Source: Acetatifactor muris (GTDB lineage: Bacteria; Bacillota; Clostridia; Lachnospirales; Lachnospiraceae). Taken from it: a stretch of DNA of 37,840 bases. Each line of letters opens with the position of its first letter. Position 1 is the stretch's first letter. Shown piece after piece: positions 31,678 to 37,840 of the stretch. The notes beneath the pieces were generated by a model. That model saw nothing but the letters and a program-made list of their open reading frames with translations, was not told where the DNA came from and did not search any database. The DNA lies in the NCBI GenBank assembly GCA_023664365.1, contig JAMPFR010000031.1, forward strand, positions 1-37,840, given 5' to 3'. Made by a program: the position numbers and the translations under genes.

Positions 31678-32499
31678 ATGAAGCATTTTTTGATTTACAC
31701 CAACAGGCATAAGGACAGGAATATGGCGGTTACGGAGCGGATCCGCAGTTATCTGGAGACAAAGGGCAGGCGGGTTTCCCTGAATACGGAAGGCGTGGAC
31801 TGGAAGGAAGCGGCGGACTGCATGATTGTGCTGGGCGGCGACGGGACGGTGCTGCGGGCGGCCAGGGAAACCAGGGAGCTGAATATCCCTATCATCGGTG
31901 TAAACCTGGGTACGCTGGGGTATATGACAGAGATTGAGCCTGAAAATCTGGAGGAAGCGCTGGAACGCCTGATTCAGGGGGACTATGAGCGGGAAAGCCG
32001 CATGATGCTGTACGGCAGGGCATTTCTGGAGGAGAACAGGACGGAGGAAGGCTGGGCTTTGAATGATATTGTCATTTCCCGAAAGGGATCCCTGCAGATT
32101 ATCCGGTTTAACATATACGTCAACGGGCAGTTCCTCAACGATTACTGCGCGGACGGCATGATTGTCACAACACCCACCGGCTCCACAGGCTACAATCTGT
32201 CTGCGGGCGGGCCGCTGGTGGAGCCGGGGGCAAGGTTGATTATGCTGACCCCTATCTGCCCCCACACACTGAATCAGCGGAGTATCATCCTGTCCCCGGA
32301 GGACGTGATAGAGATAGAGATCCCGAAGAACAGCGACGGCAGCGCACAGACTGTGGAGGCAAGCTTTGACGGCGGCCATGCAATTCCGCTCTGCACCGGA
32401 GAGAGGATCCGGATCAACCAGTCGGAGAAGACAACGGAATTCTTAAGGCTGAACAGGGTCAGCTTTCTGGAGGTGCTGCACGGAAAAATGTCCGAGTAG
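31678..32499 (+). CDS. nadK: NAD kinase
   Basis: NadK phosphorylates NAD to NADP. The 273 aa protein has the GGDGT motif (VLGGDGTVLRAAR, near 51-63), the NLGTLGYMTE segment near 77-86, NDIVI near 127, and the glycine-rich TPTGSTGYNLSAGGPLVEP near 164-182, all diagnostic of the family. The ATG follows GGGAG. Downstream, 147 bp hold the dispersed palindrome copy B and a GC-rich hairpin before argR. Confidence 0.95.
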   Translation: MKHFLIYTNRHKDRNMAVTERIRSYLETKGRRVSLNTEGVDWKEAADCMIVLGGDGTVLRAARETRELNIPIIGVNLGTLGYMTEIEPENLEEALERLIQGDYERESRMMLYGRAFLEENRTEEGWALNDIVISRKGSLQIIRFNIYVNGQFLNDYCADGMIVTTPTGSTGYNLSAGGPLVEPGARLIMLTPICPHTLNQRSIILSPEDVIEIEIPKNSDGSAQTVEASFDGGHAIPLCTGERIRINQSEKTTEFLRLNRVSFLEVLHGKMSE

Positions 32500-32534
32500 A
32501 AGGGCGGAAGGAAATTCTAATGCGAACCTTTCCA

Positions 32535-32578
32535 ACAATAGAATGAGCGCTTCGCGAAAATTCTATTGTCATGAACAA
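32535..32578. repeat. Dispersed palindromic element, copy B
   Basis: The inverted repeat CAATAGAAT (32536-32544) / ATTCTATTG (32560-32568) encloses a GAGCGCTTCGCGAAA core, followed by TCATGAACAA. It is the reverse complement of copy A at 14848-14892 over about 44 bp with few differences. A separate GC-rich hairpin (32587-32609) lies between it and argR. Confidence 0.85.
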
Positions 32579-32646
32579 GGAAAAATCCGCGGGCGGATTC
32601 GCCCGGCGGGGAGAAGACCACATGGTGAAAAGGGACAAGTATAGAT

Positions 32647-33093
32647 ATGAAAAAGCTTCGGCATGAAAAAATTGCAGAAATCATTCAAAAGTATGACGTG
32701 GAGACCCAGGAGGAGCTGGCCCGGAGACTGCGGGAGGCGGGTTTTGCAGTAACTCAGGCGACTGTTTCCAGAGATATACGGGAGATGCAGCTTTCTAAAA
32801 TGCCCACAGGCGGCGGCAGGCAGAAATATGTTATTCCGGAGCAGGGAGACAGGCATATGGGCGGCAAGTACATCCGTGTGCTGAAGGATGGTTTTGTTTC
32901 TATGGATATGGCCCAGAATATTCTGGTTATCAAGACGGTTTCGGGGATGGCTATGGCAGTGGCAGCAGCCCTGGACGCCCTGCAGTTTGCCGAGGTGGTG
33001 GGCTGTATCGCAGGGGACGACACGATTTTCGTGGCGGTGCGCACCGTGGAGGAGACCGGAAGGCTGATGGAAAAGGTGCGAGGGCTGGTGTGA
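32647..33093 (+). CDS. argR: Arginine repressor ArgR
   Basis: ArgR/AhrC represses arginine synthesis and activates catabolism in response to L-arginine, working as a hexamer. The 148 aa protein has the N-terminal winged helix (about 5-70, ETQEELARRLREAGFAVTQATVSRDIREMQ) and the C-terminal oligomerisation and arginine-binding domain with CIAGDDTIFVAVRT near 118-132. An AAGGGA site precedes the ATG. In most related genomes recN follows directly; here about 1.7 kb of accessory sequence intervenes. Confidence 0.95.
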   Translation: MKKLRHEKIAEIIQKYDVETQEELARRLREAGFAVTQATVSRDIREMQLSKMPTGGGRQKYVIPEQGDRHMGGKYIRVLKDGFVSMDMAQNILVIKTVSGMAMAVAAALDALQFAEVVGCIAGDDTIFVAVRTVEETGRLMEKVRGLV

Positions 33094-33132
33094 AGAAATT
33101 TAACATAAATTTCTAATATTTTTCAAAAGATG

Positions 33133-33161
33133 TTGCTATTTTTTTGTTGTTTGAGTATACT
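33133..33161 (+). promoter_or_regulatory. Promoter of the ToxI-like RNA
   Basis: TTGCTA (33133-33138), a 17-bp spacer and TATACT (33156-33161) place the likely transcription start near 33168, just before the repeat array. This would be a constitutive promoter for both the RNA antitoxin and, by read-through, the toxin. Confidence 0.7.
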
Positions 33162-33167
33162 ATAAAC

Positions 33168-33325
33168 ATGTTAATGCCTTTGGCTTAACAGTAGGTATAT
33201 CTCGACCTTTAACGGAGACAGTTATAAGCGGGTATATCTCAACCCATAAGCGAGACAGTTATAAGTGAGTGTTTCGCCACTCAAAGTGCGAGTTTAACAG
33301 TGGGGCGGATTTCCGCCCCATTTTT
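33168..33325 (+). ncRNA. toxI: ToxI-like antitoxin RNA (type III toxin-antitoxin)
   Basis: The RNA has two 37-nt tandem repeats (33194-33230 and 33231-33267) that differ at 6 positions, then a divergent third unit (about 33266-33300) and a terminator. Each repeat can form an H-type pseudoknot. Stem 1 is AGGU/ACCU (33193-33196 with 33205-33208) in unit 1 and GGGU/ACCC (33230-33233 with 33242-33245) in unit 2, a compensatory A-U to G-C change. Stem 2 pairs UCUC in the first loop with a downstream GAGA in both. Unit 3 has GAGUG/CACUC and UCGC/GCGA instead. Known ToxI RNAs have 34-37 nt repeats that fold this way, each binding one toxin. Number of active repeats and exact ends are inferred. Confidence 0.82.
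33301..33325 (+). terminator. Intrinsic terminator between ToxI RNA and toxin gene
   Basis: A perfect 8-bp GC-rich stem (TGGGGCGG at 33301-33308, CCGCCCCA at 33313-33320) with a 4-nt loop is followed by five T residues. In type III systems a terminator at this place limits read-through, so that antitoxin RNA exceeds toxin mRNA. Confidence 0.92.
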
Positions 33326-33384
33326 ACCTTATAGGAAACTGCGCCATCAGGCGCATGAATTCCGAATCGCGAAGCGAATTTGTA

Positions 33385-33407
33385 AGTACTTCGCAGAAGC
33401 ACTTTTT
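33385..33407 (+). terminator. Second hairpin with T tract in the toxin leader
   Basis: AGTACTTC (33385-33392) pairs with GAAGCACT (33396-33403) with one mismatch and runs into TTTTT, just before the ribosome-binding site at 33413. Two more hairpins lie upstream: TGCGCC-atca-GGCGCA at 33340-33355, and AATCGC-gaa-GCGAATT near 33368. They may further reduce toxin expression. Confidence 0.5.
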
Positions 33408-33426
33408 ACAGCAGGAGGATATATGA

Positions 33427-33837
33427 TTGGCAGTAGAATTATATGAAGTCAATTCCAAATATATTGACTATTTGACTCACTATGCGCCGCATTTATTTCA
33501 TAATAAGCAACTGCAACAGTGTAATGAGAGAATGAAAAACGGATTGGATTTTATAAAAATAGGGAATTATGCCGTAATAAATATCAACAACATGTTTCCG
33601 GTACCTGATGGCCTGTATACTTATGTAGATATACCTAAAGAAAAAGATCCACAGTATAGAAAACTCTTGATGGCGGAATATCGTATTATAAGGAAACTTC
33701 AGGATAAGATAAGGAATAATGCGGCAGAGGTTTATAAGCACAAGATACATAAAGGCAACACAACAGCGTTGGCAAAGTGGTGTAATGATTTTCTCCTGTT
33801 GGAAGAAAAATGCAGACGGTTTGAGTCAGACTTTTAG
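33427..33837 (+). CDS. toxN: ToxN/AbiQ-family type III toxin, apparently shortened
   Basis: ToxN-type toxins are endoribonucleases held inactive by their repeat RNA, and many act in phage defence by abortive infection. This 136 aa protein keeps the N-terminal VNSKYIDYL motif, MKNGLDFIKI, the VININNMFPVPD core near 50-61, and the C-terminal KLLMAEYRII and LLLEEKCRRFE helices. Relative to ToxN/AbiQ proteins of about 160-190 aa, roughly 30 residues are missing between about residues 27 and 35. There the family has a strand and the P-L-(S/T)-S-P-K active-site motif. Activity is therefore doubtful. The start is TTG, 8 nt after AGGAGG; the ATG at 33423 is out of frame and stops after 7 codons. The gene is clearly AT-richer than its neighbours, suggesting transfer. 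Confidence 0.82.
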   Translation: MAVELYEVNSKYIDYLTHYAPHLFHNKQLQQCNERMKNGLDFIKIGNYAVININNMFPVPDGLYTYVDIPKEKDPQYRKLLMAEYRIIRKLQDKIRNNAAEVYKHKIHKGNTTALAKWCNDFLLLEEKCRRFESDF

Positions 33838-33875
33838 ATAATAGGTTAGGATTCTGCGAGATGAGGGGGAGAAAA

Positions 33876-34745
33876 ATGGCTTTAAGTATTGTGGTTTTCT
33901 CTGATATTCATGGCAACTATGCGGCATTTGAGCAATGCCTGCACTATATTATGTCCCGTCCTGTCCATACCTTTATCTTCCTGGGCGATTATCTGGGGGA
34001 ATTTCCGTATCCGCAGAAAACAATGGAAATGCTGTATGCCCTGAAGGAACAGTACACTTGCTTTTTCATCAGGGGAAATAAGGAAGATTATTGGATAAAC
34101 CGCAGAAATGATGTGGACTGCCTGTGGAAAGACGGAAATCAGACTGTGGGCGCCATGCAATACTGTTATGAGAATCTGACGGAAAGAGACATTGATTTTT
34201 TTCAAAGCCTTTCGGCTGCCCGTAAGATATGTTTTGAAAACAGTTCTGCAATACTAGCCTGTCACGGTTCTCCGGAAAGGAACAATGAAAAGATGCTTCC
34301 CGGCAATGACAGAACGAGGCAAATCATGGAGGAATGTGCCTGTAAGTATATCCTTTGCGGGCATACCCATCTGCAGGGGATAATAGAGCACGACGGCAGG
34401 ACGGTATTTAATCCCGGATCCGTAGGCGTGTCCCTGAACAGCGGCGGAAAAGCGCAGTTTATGGTTCTGCATCAGGAGGGGCAGGAATGGACGCCGGAAT
34501 TTATCAGCATAGAGTATGATAAAGAGAAAGTGATAAGGGAAATGCAGGAATCCGGCCTGGAAAAGGCAGCGCCCTGCTGGATGCGGATAACGAAGCATTT
34601 GATACTTACGGGGGAGGTATCCCATGGAGCGGTTTTGGCAAGGGCAATGACCTTATGCCGGCAGGAGCAGGGGAACTGCGACTGGTATAATATTCCGGAT
34701 CGATATTGGGAAATGGCCCTTGGAGAAATACAGGAAATACAATAA
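33876..34745 (+). CDS. Calcineurin-like metallophosphoesterase (YfcE/MJ0936-like)
   Basis: The 289 aa protein has the metallophosphoesterase motifs in order: FSDIHGNYAAFE near 8-19, FLGDYLGEFPYP near 38-49, RGNKEDYW near 71-78, ACHGSPERNNE near 129-139, and CGHTHLQG near 165-172, followed by NPGSVG. These supply the two-metal site. Substrates of such proteins range from nucleotides to phosphoproteins and cannot be told from sequence. GAGGGGGAG supports the ATG at 33876. It lies 38 bp after the toxin gene and 26 bp before recN, on the same strand. It may be carried with the toxin locus or simply be a housekeeping gene in this lineage. Confidence 0.88.
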   Translation: MALSIVVFSDIHGNYAAFEQCLHYIMSRPVHTFIFLGDYLGEFPYPQKTMEMLYALKEQYTCFFIRGNKEDYWINRRNDVDCLWKDGNQTVGAMQYCYENLTERDIDFFQSLSAARKICFENSSAILACHGSPERNNEKMLPGNDRTRQIMEECACKYILCGHTHLQGIIEHDGRTVFNPGSVGVSLNSGGKAQFMVLHQEGQEWTPEFISIEYDKEKVIREMQESGLEKAAPCWMRITKHLILTGEVSHGAVLARAMTLCRQEQGNCDWYNIPDRYWEMALGEIQEIQ

Positions 34746-34771
34746 ATTCAGGAGGAAAATACAGACAAAAT

Positions 34772-36460
34772 ATGCTACAAAGCTTACATGTGAAAAATCT
34801 GGCGCTGATTCGGGAGACAGAGGTGGAATTCGGCAGGGGGCTGAACATCCTGACCGGTGAGACGGGCGCAGGAAAGTCCCTGCTCATCGGCAGTATCAAT
34901 CTGGCGCTGGGAGGAAAATTTGACAAGGAAATGCTGCGGCAGGGGGCGGACAGCGCCCTGGTAGAACTGGTATTTGAAGGAGGCAGCGACAGGGTGCGGG
35001 AAAAGCTGGCCCGGATGGAGCTGGAGGAGTCGGAGGAGGGCACGGTCATCATCAGCCGGAAAATGCAGGTGGGAAAAAGCGTCTGCAGGATTAACGGGGA
35101 GACTGTGACTGCGAAGCAGGTGAAGGAGCTGGCGGAAGTGTTGATCGACATTCACGGCCAGCATGAACACCAGTCCCTGCTGAACAAGCGCAAGCACATG
35201 GAGATCCTGGACTCTTACTGCGGCGGAGAATATGACGGAGCGGCGGAGGCTGTGGCGGAAGCCTACGGCAGATGCAGGGAGCTGAAAAAAGCGCTGGCGG
35301 AAGAATCCATGGATGAGGAGACAAAGCTGAAGGAGCGGGCGCTGGCTGAGTTTGAATGCCGGGAAATCGAGGAGGCAGGGCTTAAGGAGGGGGAAGACGA
35401 GGAGCTGGAACAGCGCTACCGCCTTATGGTGAACAGCAAGCGGATCATGGAAGGCCTGTCCGAGAGCTGCCGGATCACGGGAAATGACAGCGAGGAAGGC
35501 GCCGGAAGCGCCCTGGGGCGGGCACTGCGGGCGCTTCGGAGTATTTCTCATTTTGATAAGCGTCTGGAGGAGCTGGCGGAGCAGCTGTCGGAGATCGACA
35601 GCCTTCTTGCGGATTATAATCGGGATGTGGCGGAATACATGGCTGACTGCGAATTTGACGAAGAGGATTTCGCAGTTACGGAGGAGCGGCTGAACCTGCT
35701 GAATCATTTGAAGGGGAAATACGGGAAAACCATAGGCGATGTTATAGGCTATTGGCGGGACAGGCAGAAGCTGCTGGAAAAACTGGAGGACTACGACGCT
35801 TATGTGGCAAAGCTGGAGCAGGAGCTTTCAGCGGCGGAAGAAGAGCTGGAAGAGGCCTGCAGAAAGCTTACCGAAATCCGGCGGAAGAACGGACTGGCAT
35901 TACAGCAGCTGCTGCAGGACGCCCTGGTTCAGCTGAATTTCCTGACGGTGGAATTTGAGATTGCGATTCGTCCGGAACAGACGGTTACGGCCAAAGGCTG
36001 GGATGATGTGGAATTTCTGATCTCCACCAATCCGGGAGAACCCTTAAAGCCCTTAAGCCAGGTAGCCAGCGGAGGAGAGTTGTCCCGGGTCATGCTGGCA
36101 ATCAAGACGGTGCTGGCAGGCAGGGATGATGTTGACACGCTGATCTTTGACGAGATAGACGCGGGGATCAGCGGCAGGACGGCCTGGAAGGTGTCGGAGC
36201 AGCTGGATACCCTGGCTCATACCCATCAGGTTATCTGCATCACCCATCTGCCCCAGATAGCGGCTATGGCGGACAGGCATTTCTGTATAGAGAAGAGCAG
36301 CACGGAGGACAATACCATTACAGATATCCGCGCCCTGGAGAAAGAAGAGGGAATGAGGGAGCTTGCAAGACTGTTAGGCGGCGATGAATTGTCAGAAGCG
36401 GCCATGTCCAACGCAAGAGAGATGCGGTCGCGGGCGGAGGAACATAAAGCTGCAAAATAA
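34772..36460 (+). CDS. recN: DNA repair protein RecN
   Basis: RecN is an SMC-like ATPase that gathers DNA ends at double-strand breaks. The 562 aa protein has Walker A GETGAGKS near 31-38, an IHGQHEHQSLLN motif near 128-139, two coiled-coil stretches (about 150-230 and 300-380), the signature ASGGELSRVMLAIK near 430-443, and Walker B TLIFDEIDAGISG near 456-468, followed by CITHLPQIAAMAD. An AGGAGG at 34750-34755 lies 16 nt before the ATG, farther than ideal, so translation may be weak. recN normally follows argR; the interruption here is notable. Confidence 0.95.
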   Translation: MLQSLHVKNLALIRETEVEFGRGLNILTGETGAGKSLLIGSINLALGGKFDKEMLRQGADSALVELVFEGGSDRVREKLARMELEESEEGTVIISRKMQVGKSVCRINGETVTAKQVKELAEVLIDIHGQHEHQSLLNKRKHMEILDSYCGGEYDGAAEAVAEAYGRCRELKKALAEESMDEETKLKERALAEFECREIEEAGLKEGEDEELEQRYRLMVNSKRIMEGLSESCRITGNDSEEGAGSALGRALRALRSISHFDKRLEELAEQLSEIDSLLADYNRDVAEYMADCEFDEEDFAVTEERLNLLNHLKGKYGKTIGDVIGYWRDRQKLLEKLEDYDAYVAKLEQELSAAEEELEEACRKLTEIRRKNGLALQQLLQDALVQLNFLTVEFEIAIRPEQTVTAKGWDDVEFLISTNPGEPLKPLSQVASGGELSRVMLAIKTVLAGRDDVDTLIFDEIDAGISGRTAWKVSEQLDTLAHTHQVICITHLPQIAAMADRHFCIEKSSTEDNTITDIRALEKEEGMRELARLLGGDELSEAAMSNAREMRSRAEEHKAAK

Positions 36461-36504
36461 ATTTTGTAAAGATAAACCGGGATTTGAAGGGGAGGACTTC
36501 GATT

Positions 36505-37212
36505 ATGAAAATAAGGTGCGTATGGGAACATAACGGGGACGACAGCATTTTGTATGCGGATAATTTTATTGGAGCTTTTACAAGAGGAGCCTCCAAAGAT
36601 CTGGCAATTCAGAAAATGCCTTCTGAAATAAAATCTTATCTGCTGTGGAAGGGTGATTTGACGTCAGACTTCTTTGAAACAGAGATCGTTCAGGAAAAGT
36701 GTTCCGATCTAACCGTTTCTGACGCTGATTCCGACGTCCTCTTCGACGAAGAAAGAAAAGAATTGAGTGCGTCTGAGTATGCAGATCTGAAATCACTTGC
36801 TTTAAAATCAGCCCATGATTTTTTGGTATTGTATCAGGCAATTCCGGACAAAGATAAAAGCTGCATTCCGGCCAGGGCAACTTTTTATGGACAGATTCCC
36901 CGTACGGCATTTGAAATGTATGAACACACGAAGAATGTCAACGATTATTACTTCGGCGAAATCGGGGTTGCTGCGGATCATGAGGGAGATATTGTGGAAT
37001 GCAGAGAGCGTGGATTTGCAGTTTTGGAAAGCCAGCCGGACTTCCTGAAAAACGTGGTCTGTCTTGGAAGTTATGACGAAGAATGGACGCTGAGGAAAGT
37101 GCTCAGGCGTTTTATCTGGCACGACAGAATCCATGCAAAGGCTATGTATCGAATGGCTGTGAAAACCTTTGGCGCCGATGCTGTGCCGAATCATTTTAAG
37201 TTTGATATTTAA
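36505..37212 (+). CDS. DinB-like protein of unknown function
   Basis: I recognise no specific function. The 235 aa protein has an N-terminal region of about 60 residues (GADNFIGAF-like, with LLWKGDLTSDFFETEI), then a helical region resembling the DinB/YfiT four-helix fold. One conserved His lies in the LALKSAHDFLVLYQ helix near 95 and an HxxxH pair in WHDRIHAKAM near 210-214, which could bind a metal. Such proteins include thiol-dependent transferases and many of unknown role. The GGGGAGGA site supports the ATG at 36505. Its base composition is lower in GC than the operon genes upstream. It follows recN by 44 bp. Confidence 0.7.
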   Translation: MKIRCVWEHNGDDSILYADNFIGAFTRGASKDLAIQKMPSEIKSYLLWKGDLTSDFFETEIVQEKCSDLTVSDADSDVLFDEERKELSASEYADLKSLALKSAHDFLVLYQAIPDKDKSCIPARATFYGQIPRTAFEMYEHTKNVNDYYFGEIGVAADHEGDIVECRERGFAVLESQPDFLKNVVCLGSYDEEWTLRKVLRRFIWHDRIHAKAMYRMAVKTFGADAVPNHFKFDI

Positions 37213-37234
37213 ATTCGGGTTTGGAGGAACGGAT

Positions 37235-37348
37235 ATGATTGATTTTATATTGGATTTTATGTTGAGTATATTTGCAGAAATCCTTGTTTACAGGAAAGAG
37301 ATCATTGATAAGTTTACAAAACGAAAGAAGGACTCTCTGAAGCAATAA
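37235..37348 (+). CDS. Small membrane-type peptide (37 aa)
   Basis: A 37-codon open frame begins at ATG 37235 with GGAGGA at 37223-37228, an ideal spacing. The first 20 residues (MIDFILDFMLSIFAEILVY) are hydrophobic or amphipathic, and the rest is strongly basic (FTKRKKDSLKQ). This is the layout of small membrane proteins and of type I toxins, but no antisense RNA promoter is obvious. It could also be the N-terminal remnant of a longer membrane protein. It follows the DinB-like gene by 22 bp, so it may be translated from the same message. Confidence 0.55.
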   Translation: MIDFILDFMLSIFAEILVYRKEIIDKFTKRKKDSLKQ

Positions 37349-37549
37349 TACTTAAGTAACCCATGCGGAGAGTCATTGTAGCCTTATTGGAGAGGCGGTC
37401 AATTGGAGTTGCTCTTTTTTTGTATTTTAGAAATTTGTTTATGGCAATGTAAAACTACGGGAACTGAAGAAAATGGCCGATTGTATTTTAAGGTATTGCA
37501 TATTATAATTAGTAAGAGAGTTAAGGTTGAAATTGCCGCGGAGGTGCTT

Positions 37550-37828
37550 ATGAGTACATTAGAATATACAGTTTCCATGCTGAAAGCTATGCCGGAAGAA
37601 AGGTTAAAAGAGGTTCAGAGTTATATTCAGTATATTATGTTCCGTGATGCGGGGAATCCAATAACAGAACTACTTACGGAAGATGCGATTGTGGAACAAC
37701 TGACAGCATCGATGGAGAAAAGTGATATGGATGCAACTATTCCGGCCAGTGTCGTTTCTCAGAAAATGAGGGAGAAGTATGTCGTATACAGCCTTGAAAG
37801 GGAAAATAATTCGCACAAATTCTGCTGA
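37550..37828 (+). CDS. Antitoxin-like small protein (possible type II TA), next to the window edge
   Basis: The 92 aa protein begins at ATG 37550 with GGAGG 7 nt upstream; an in-frame ATG at 37403 has no such site. The first half, with YTVSMLKAMPEERLKEVQSYIQYIMF, resembles the helical N-terminus of clostridial antitoxins that precede RelE/ParE-type toxins. The middle has a TEDAIVEQLTASMEKSD segment, followed by VVSQKMREKY, a motif often found near the end of such antitoxins. Its stop overlaps an ATG at 37828 (TGATG), which could be the start of a partner toxin beyond the window. I cannot prove the toxin, and the identification is tentative. The preceding 200 bp (37349-37549) hold no other feature I can support. 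Confidence 0.55.
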   Translation: MSTLEYTVSMLKAMPEERLKEVQSYIQYIMFRDAGNPITELLTEDAIVEQLTASMEKSDMDATIPASVVSQKMREKYVVYSLERENNSHKFC

Positions 37829-37840
37829 TGAATAGGCTCT

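Noticed and set aside
33194-33267. CRISPR-like short repeats
   Set aside because: The 37-bp units are directly adjacent with no unique spacers, fold into pseudoknots and stand before a ToxN-type gene, so they are an antitoxin RNA array. No cas gene is present.

Overview
The window looks like a piece of chromosome from a moderately GC-rich (roughly 50-55%) endospore-forming member of the Clostridia, most likely family Lachnospiraceae. Three things point there: a complete spoIIIAA-AH sporulation operon, a glgC/glgD pair of the Firmicutes type, and the core run asp23/yqhY-nusB-xseA-xseB-ispA-dxs-tlyA-nadK-argR-recN. No rRNA, tRNA, prophage, insertion sequence or CRISPR array was found. Names rest on protein motifs read by eye; no database search was run.

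Layout. (1) 1-2300: ychF and lgt, ending in an intrinsic terminator. (2) 2370-4714, minus strand: glgD and glgC (ADP-glucose synthesis) with overlapping ends. (3) 4989-8628: an uncharacterised repeat-bearing protein, an ECF sigma factor with its membrane zinc-finger anti-sigma partner, and a secreted lipoprotein amidase with its own strong promoter. (4) 8687-12287: response regulator, ABC ATPase, ABC permease and histidine kinase in one run, a layout typical of envelope-stress or peptide-antibiotic response modules. (5) 12389-14777: a two-helix membrane protein and a secreted transglutaminase-like protein. (6) 14969-15211, minus strand: a stand-alone glycyl-radical domain (grcA-like) whose promoter carries a 7-1-7 palindrome of the Fur/PerR/Zur shape. 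(7) 15419-20815: spoIIIAA-AH behind a sigma-E-like promoter, with tandem minisatellite repeats in two of its gene gaps. (8) 20885-25236: deoB, prfC and a second transglutaminase-like lipoprotein. (9) 25482-33093: the asp23-to-argR operon (RNA chemistry, exonuclease VII, isoprenoid precursors, NAD kinase, arginine repressor). (10) 33133-34745: an accessory insert between argR and recN holding a type III toxin-antitoxin locus and a metallophosphoesterase. (11) 34772-37840: recN, a DinB-like protein, a 37-residue membrane-type peptide and an antitoxin-like protein at the window edge.

The most interesting region is 33133-33837. A near-consensus promoter drives a short RNA with two 37-nt tandem repeats plus a third divergent one. 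Each can fold into an H-type pseudoknot, and stem 1 shows a compensatory A-U to G-C change between repeats. A perfect intrinsic terminator follows, then a ToxN/AbiQ-family gene starting at TTG. This is the ToxI-terminator-ToxN plan of type III systems. The toxin is short (136 aa) and seems to lack the central strand with the P-L-(S/T)-S-P-K active-site motif of known ToxN proteins, so it may be a disabled or divergent toxin that keeps its RNA antitoxin.

A second theme is a wealth of small repeats: minisatellites of 36-66 bp inside genes and of 37-40 bp between genes, and two dispersed palindrome families. One family (45 bp) sits near 14.85 kb and 32.55 kb. The other straddles the stop codons of xseA and dxs.
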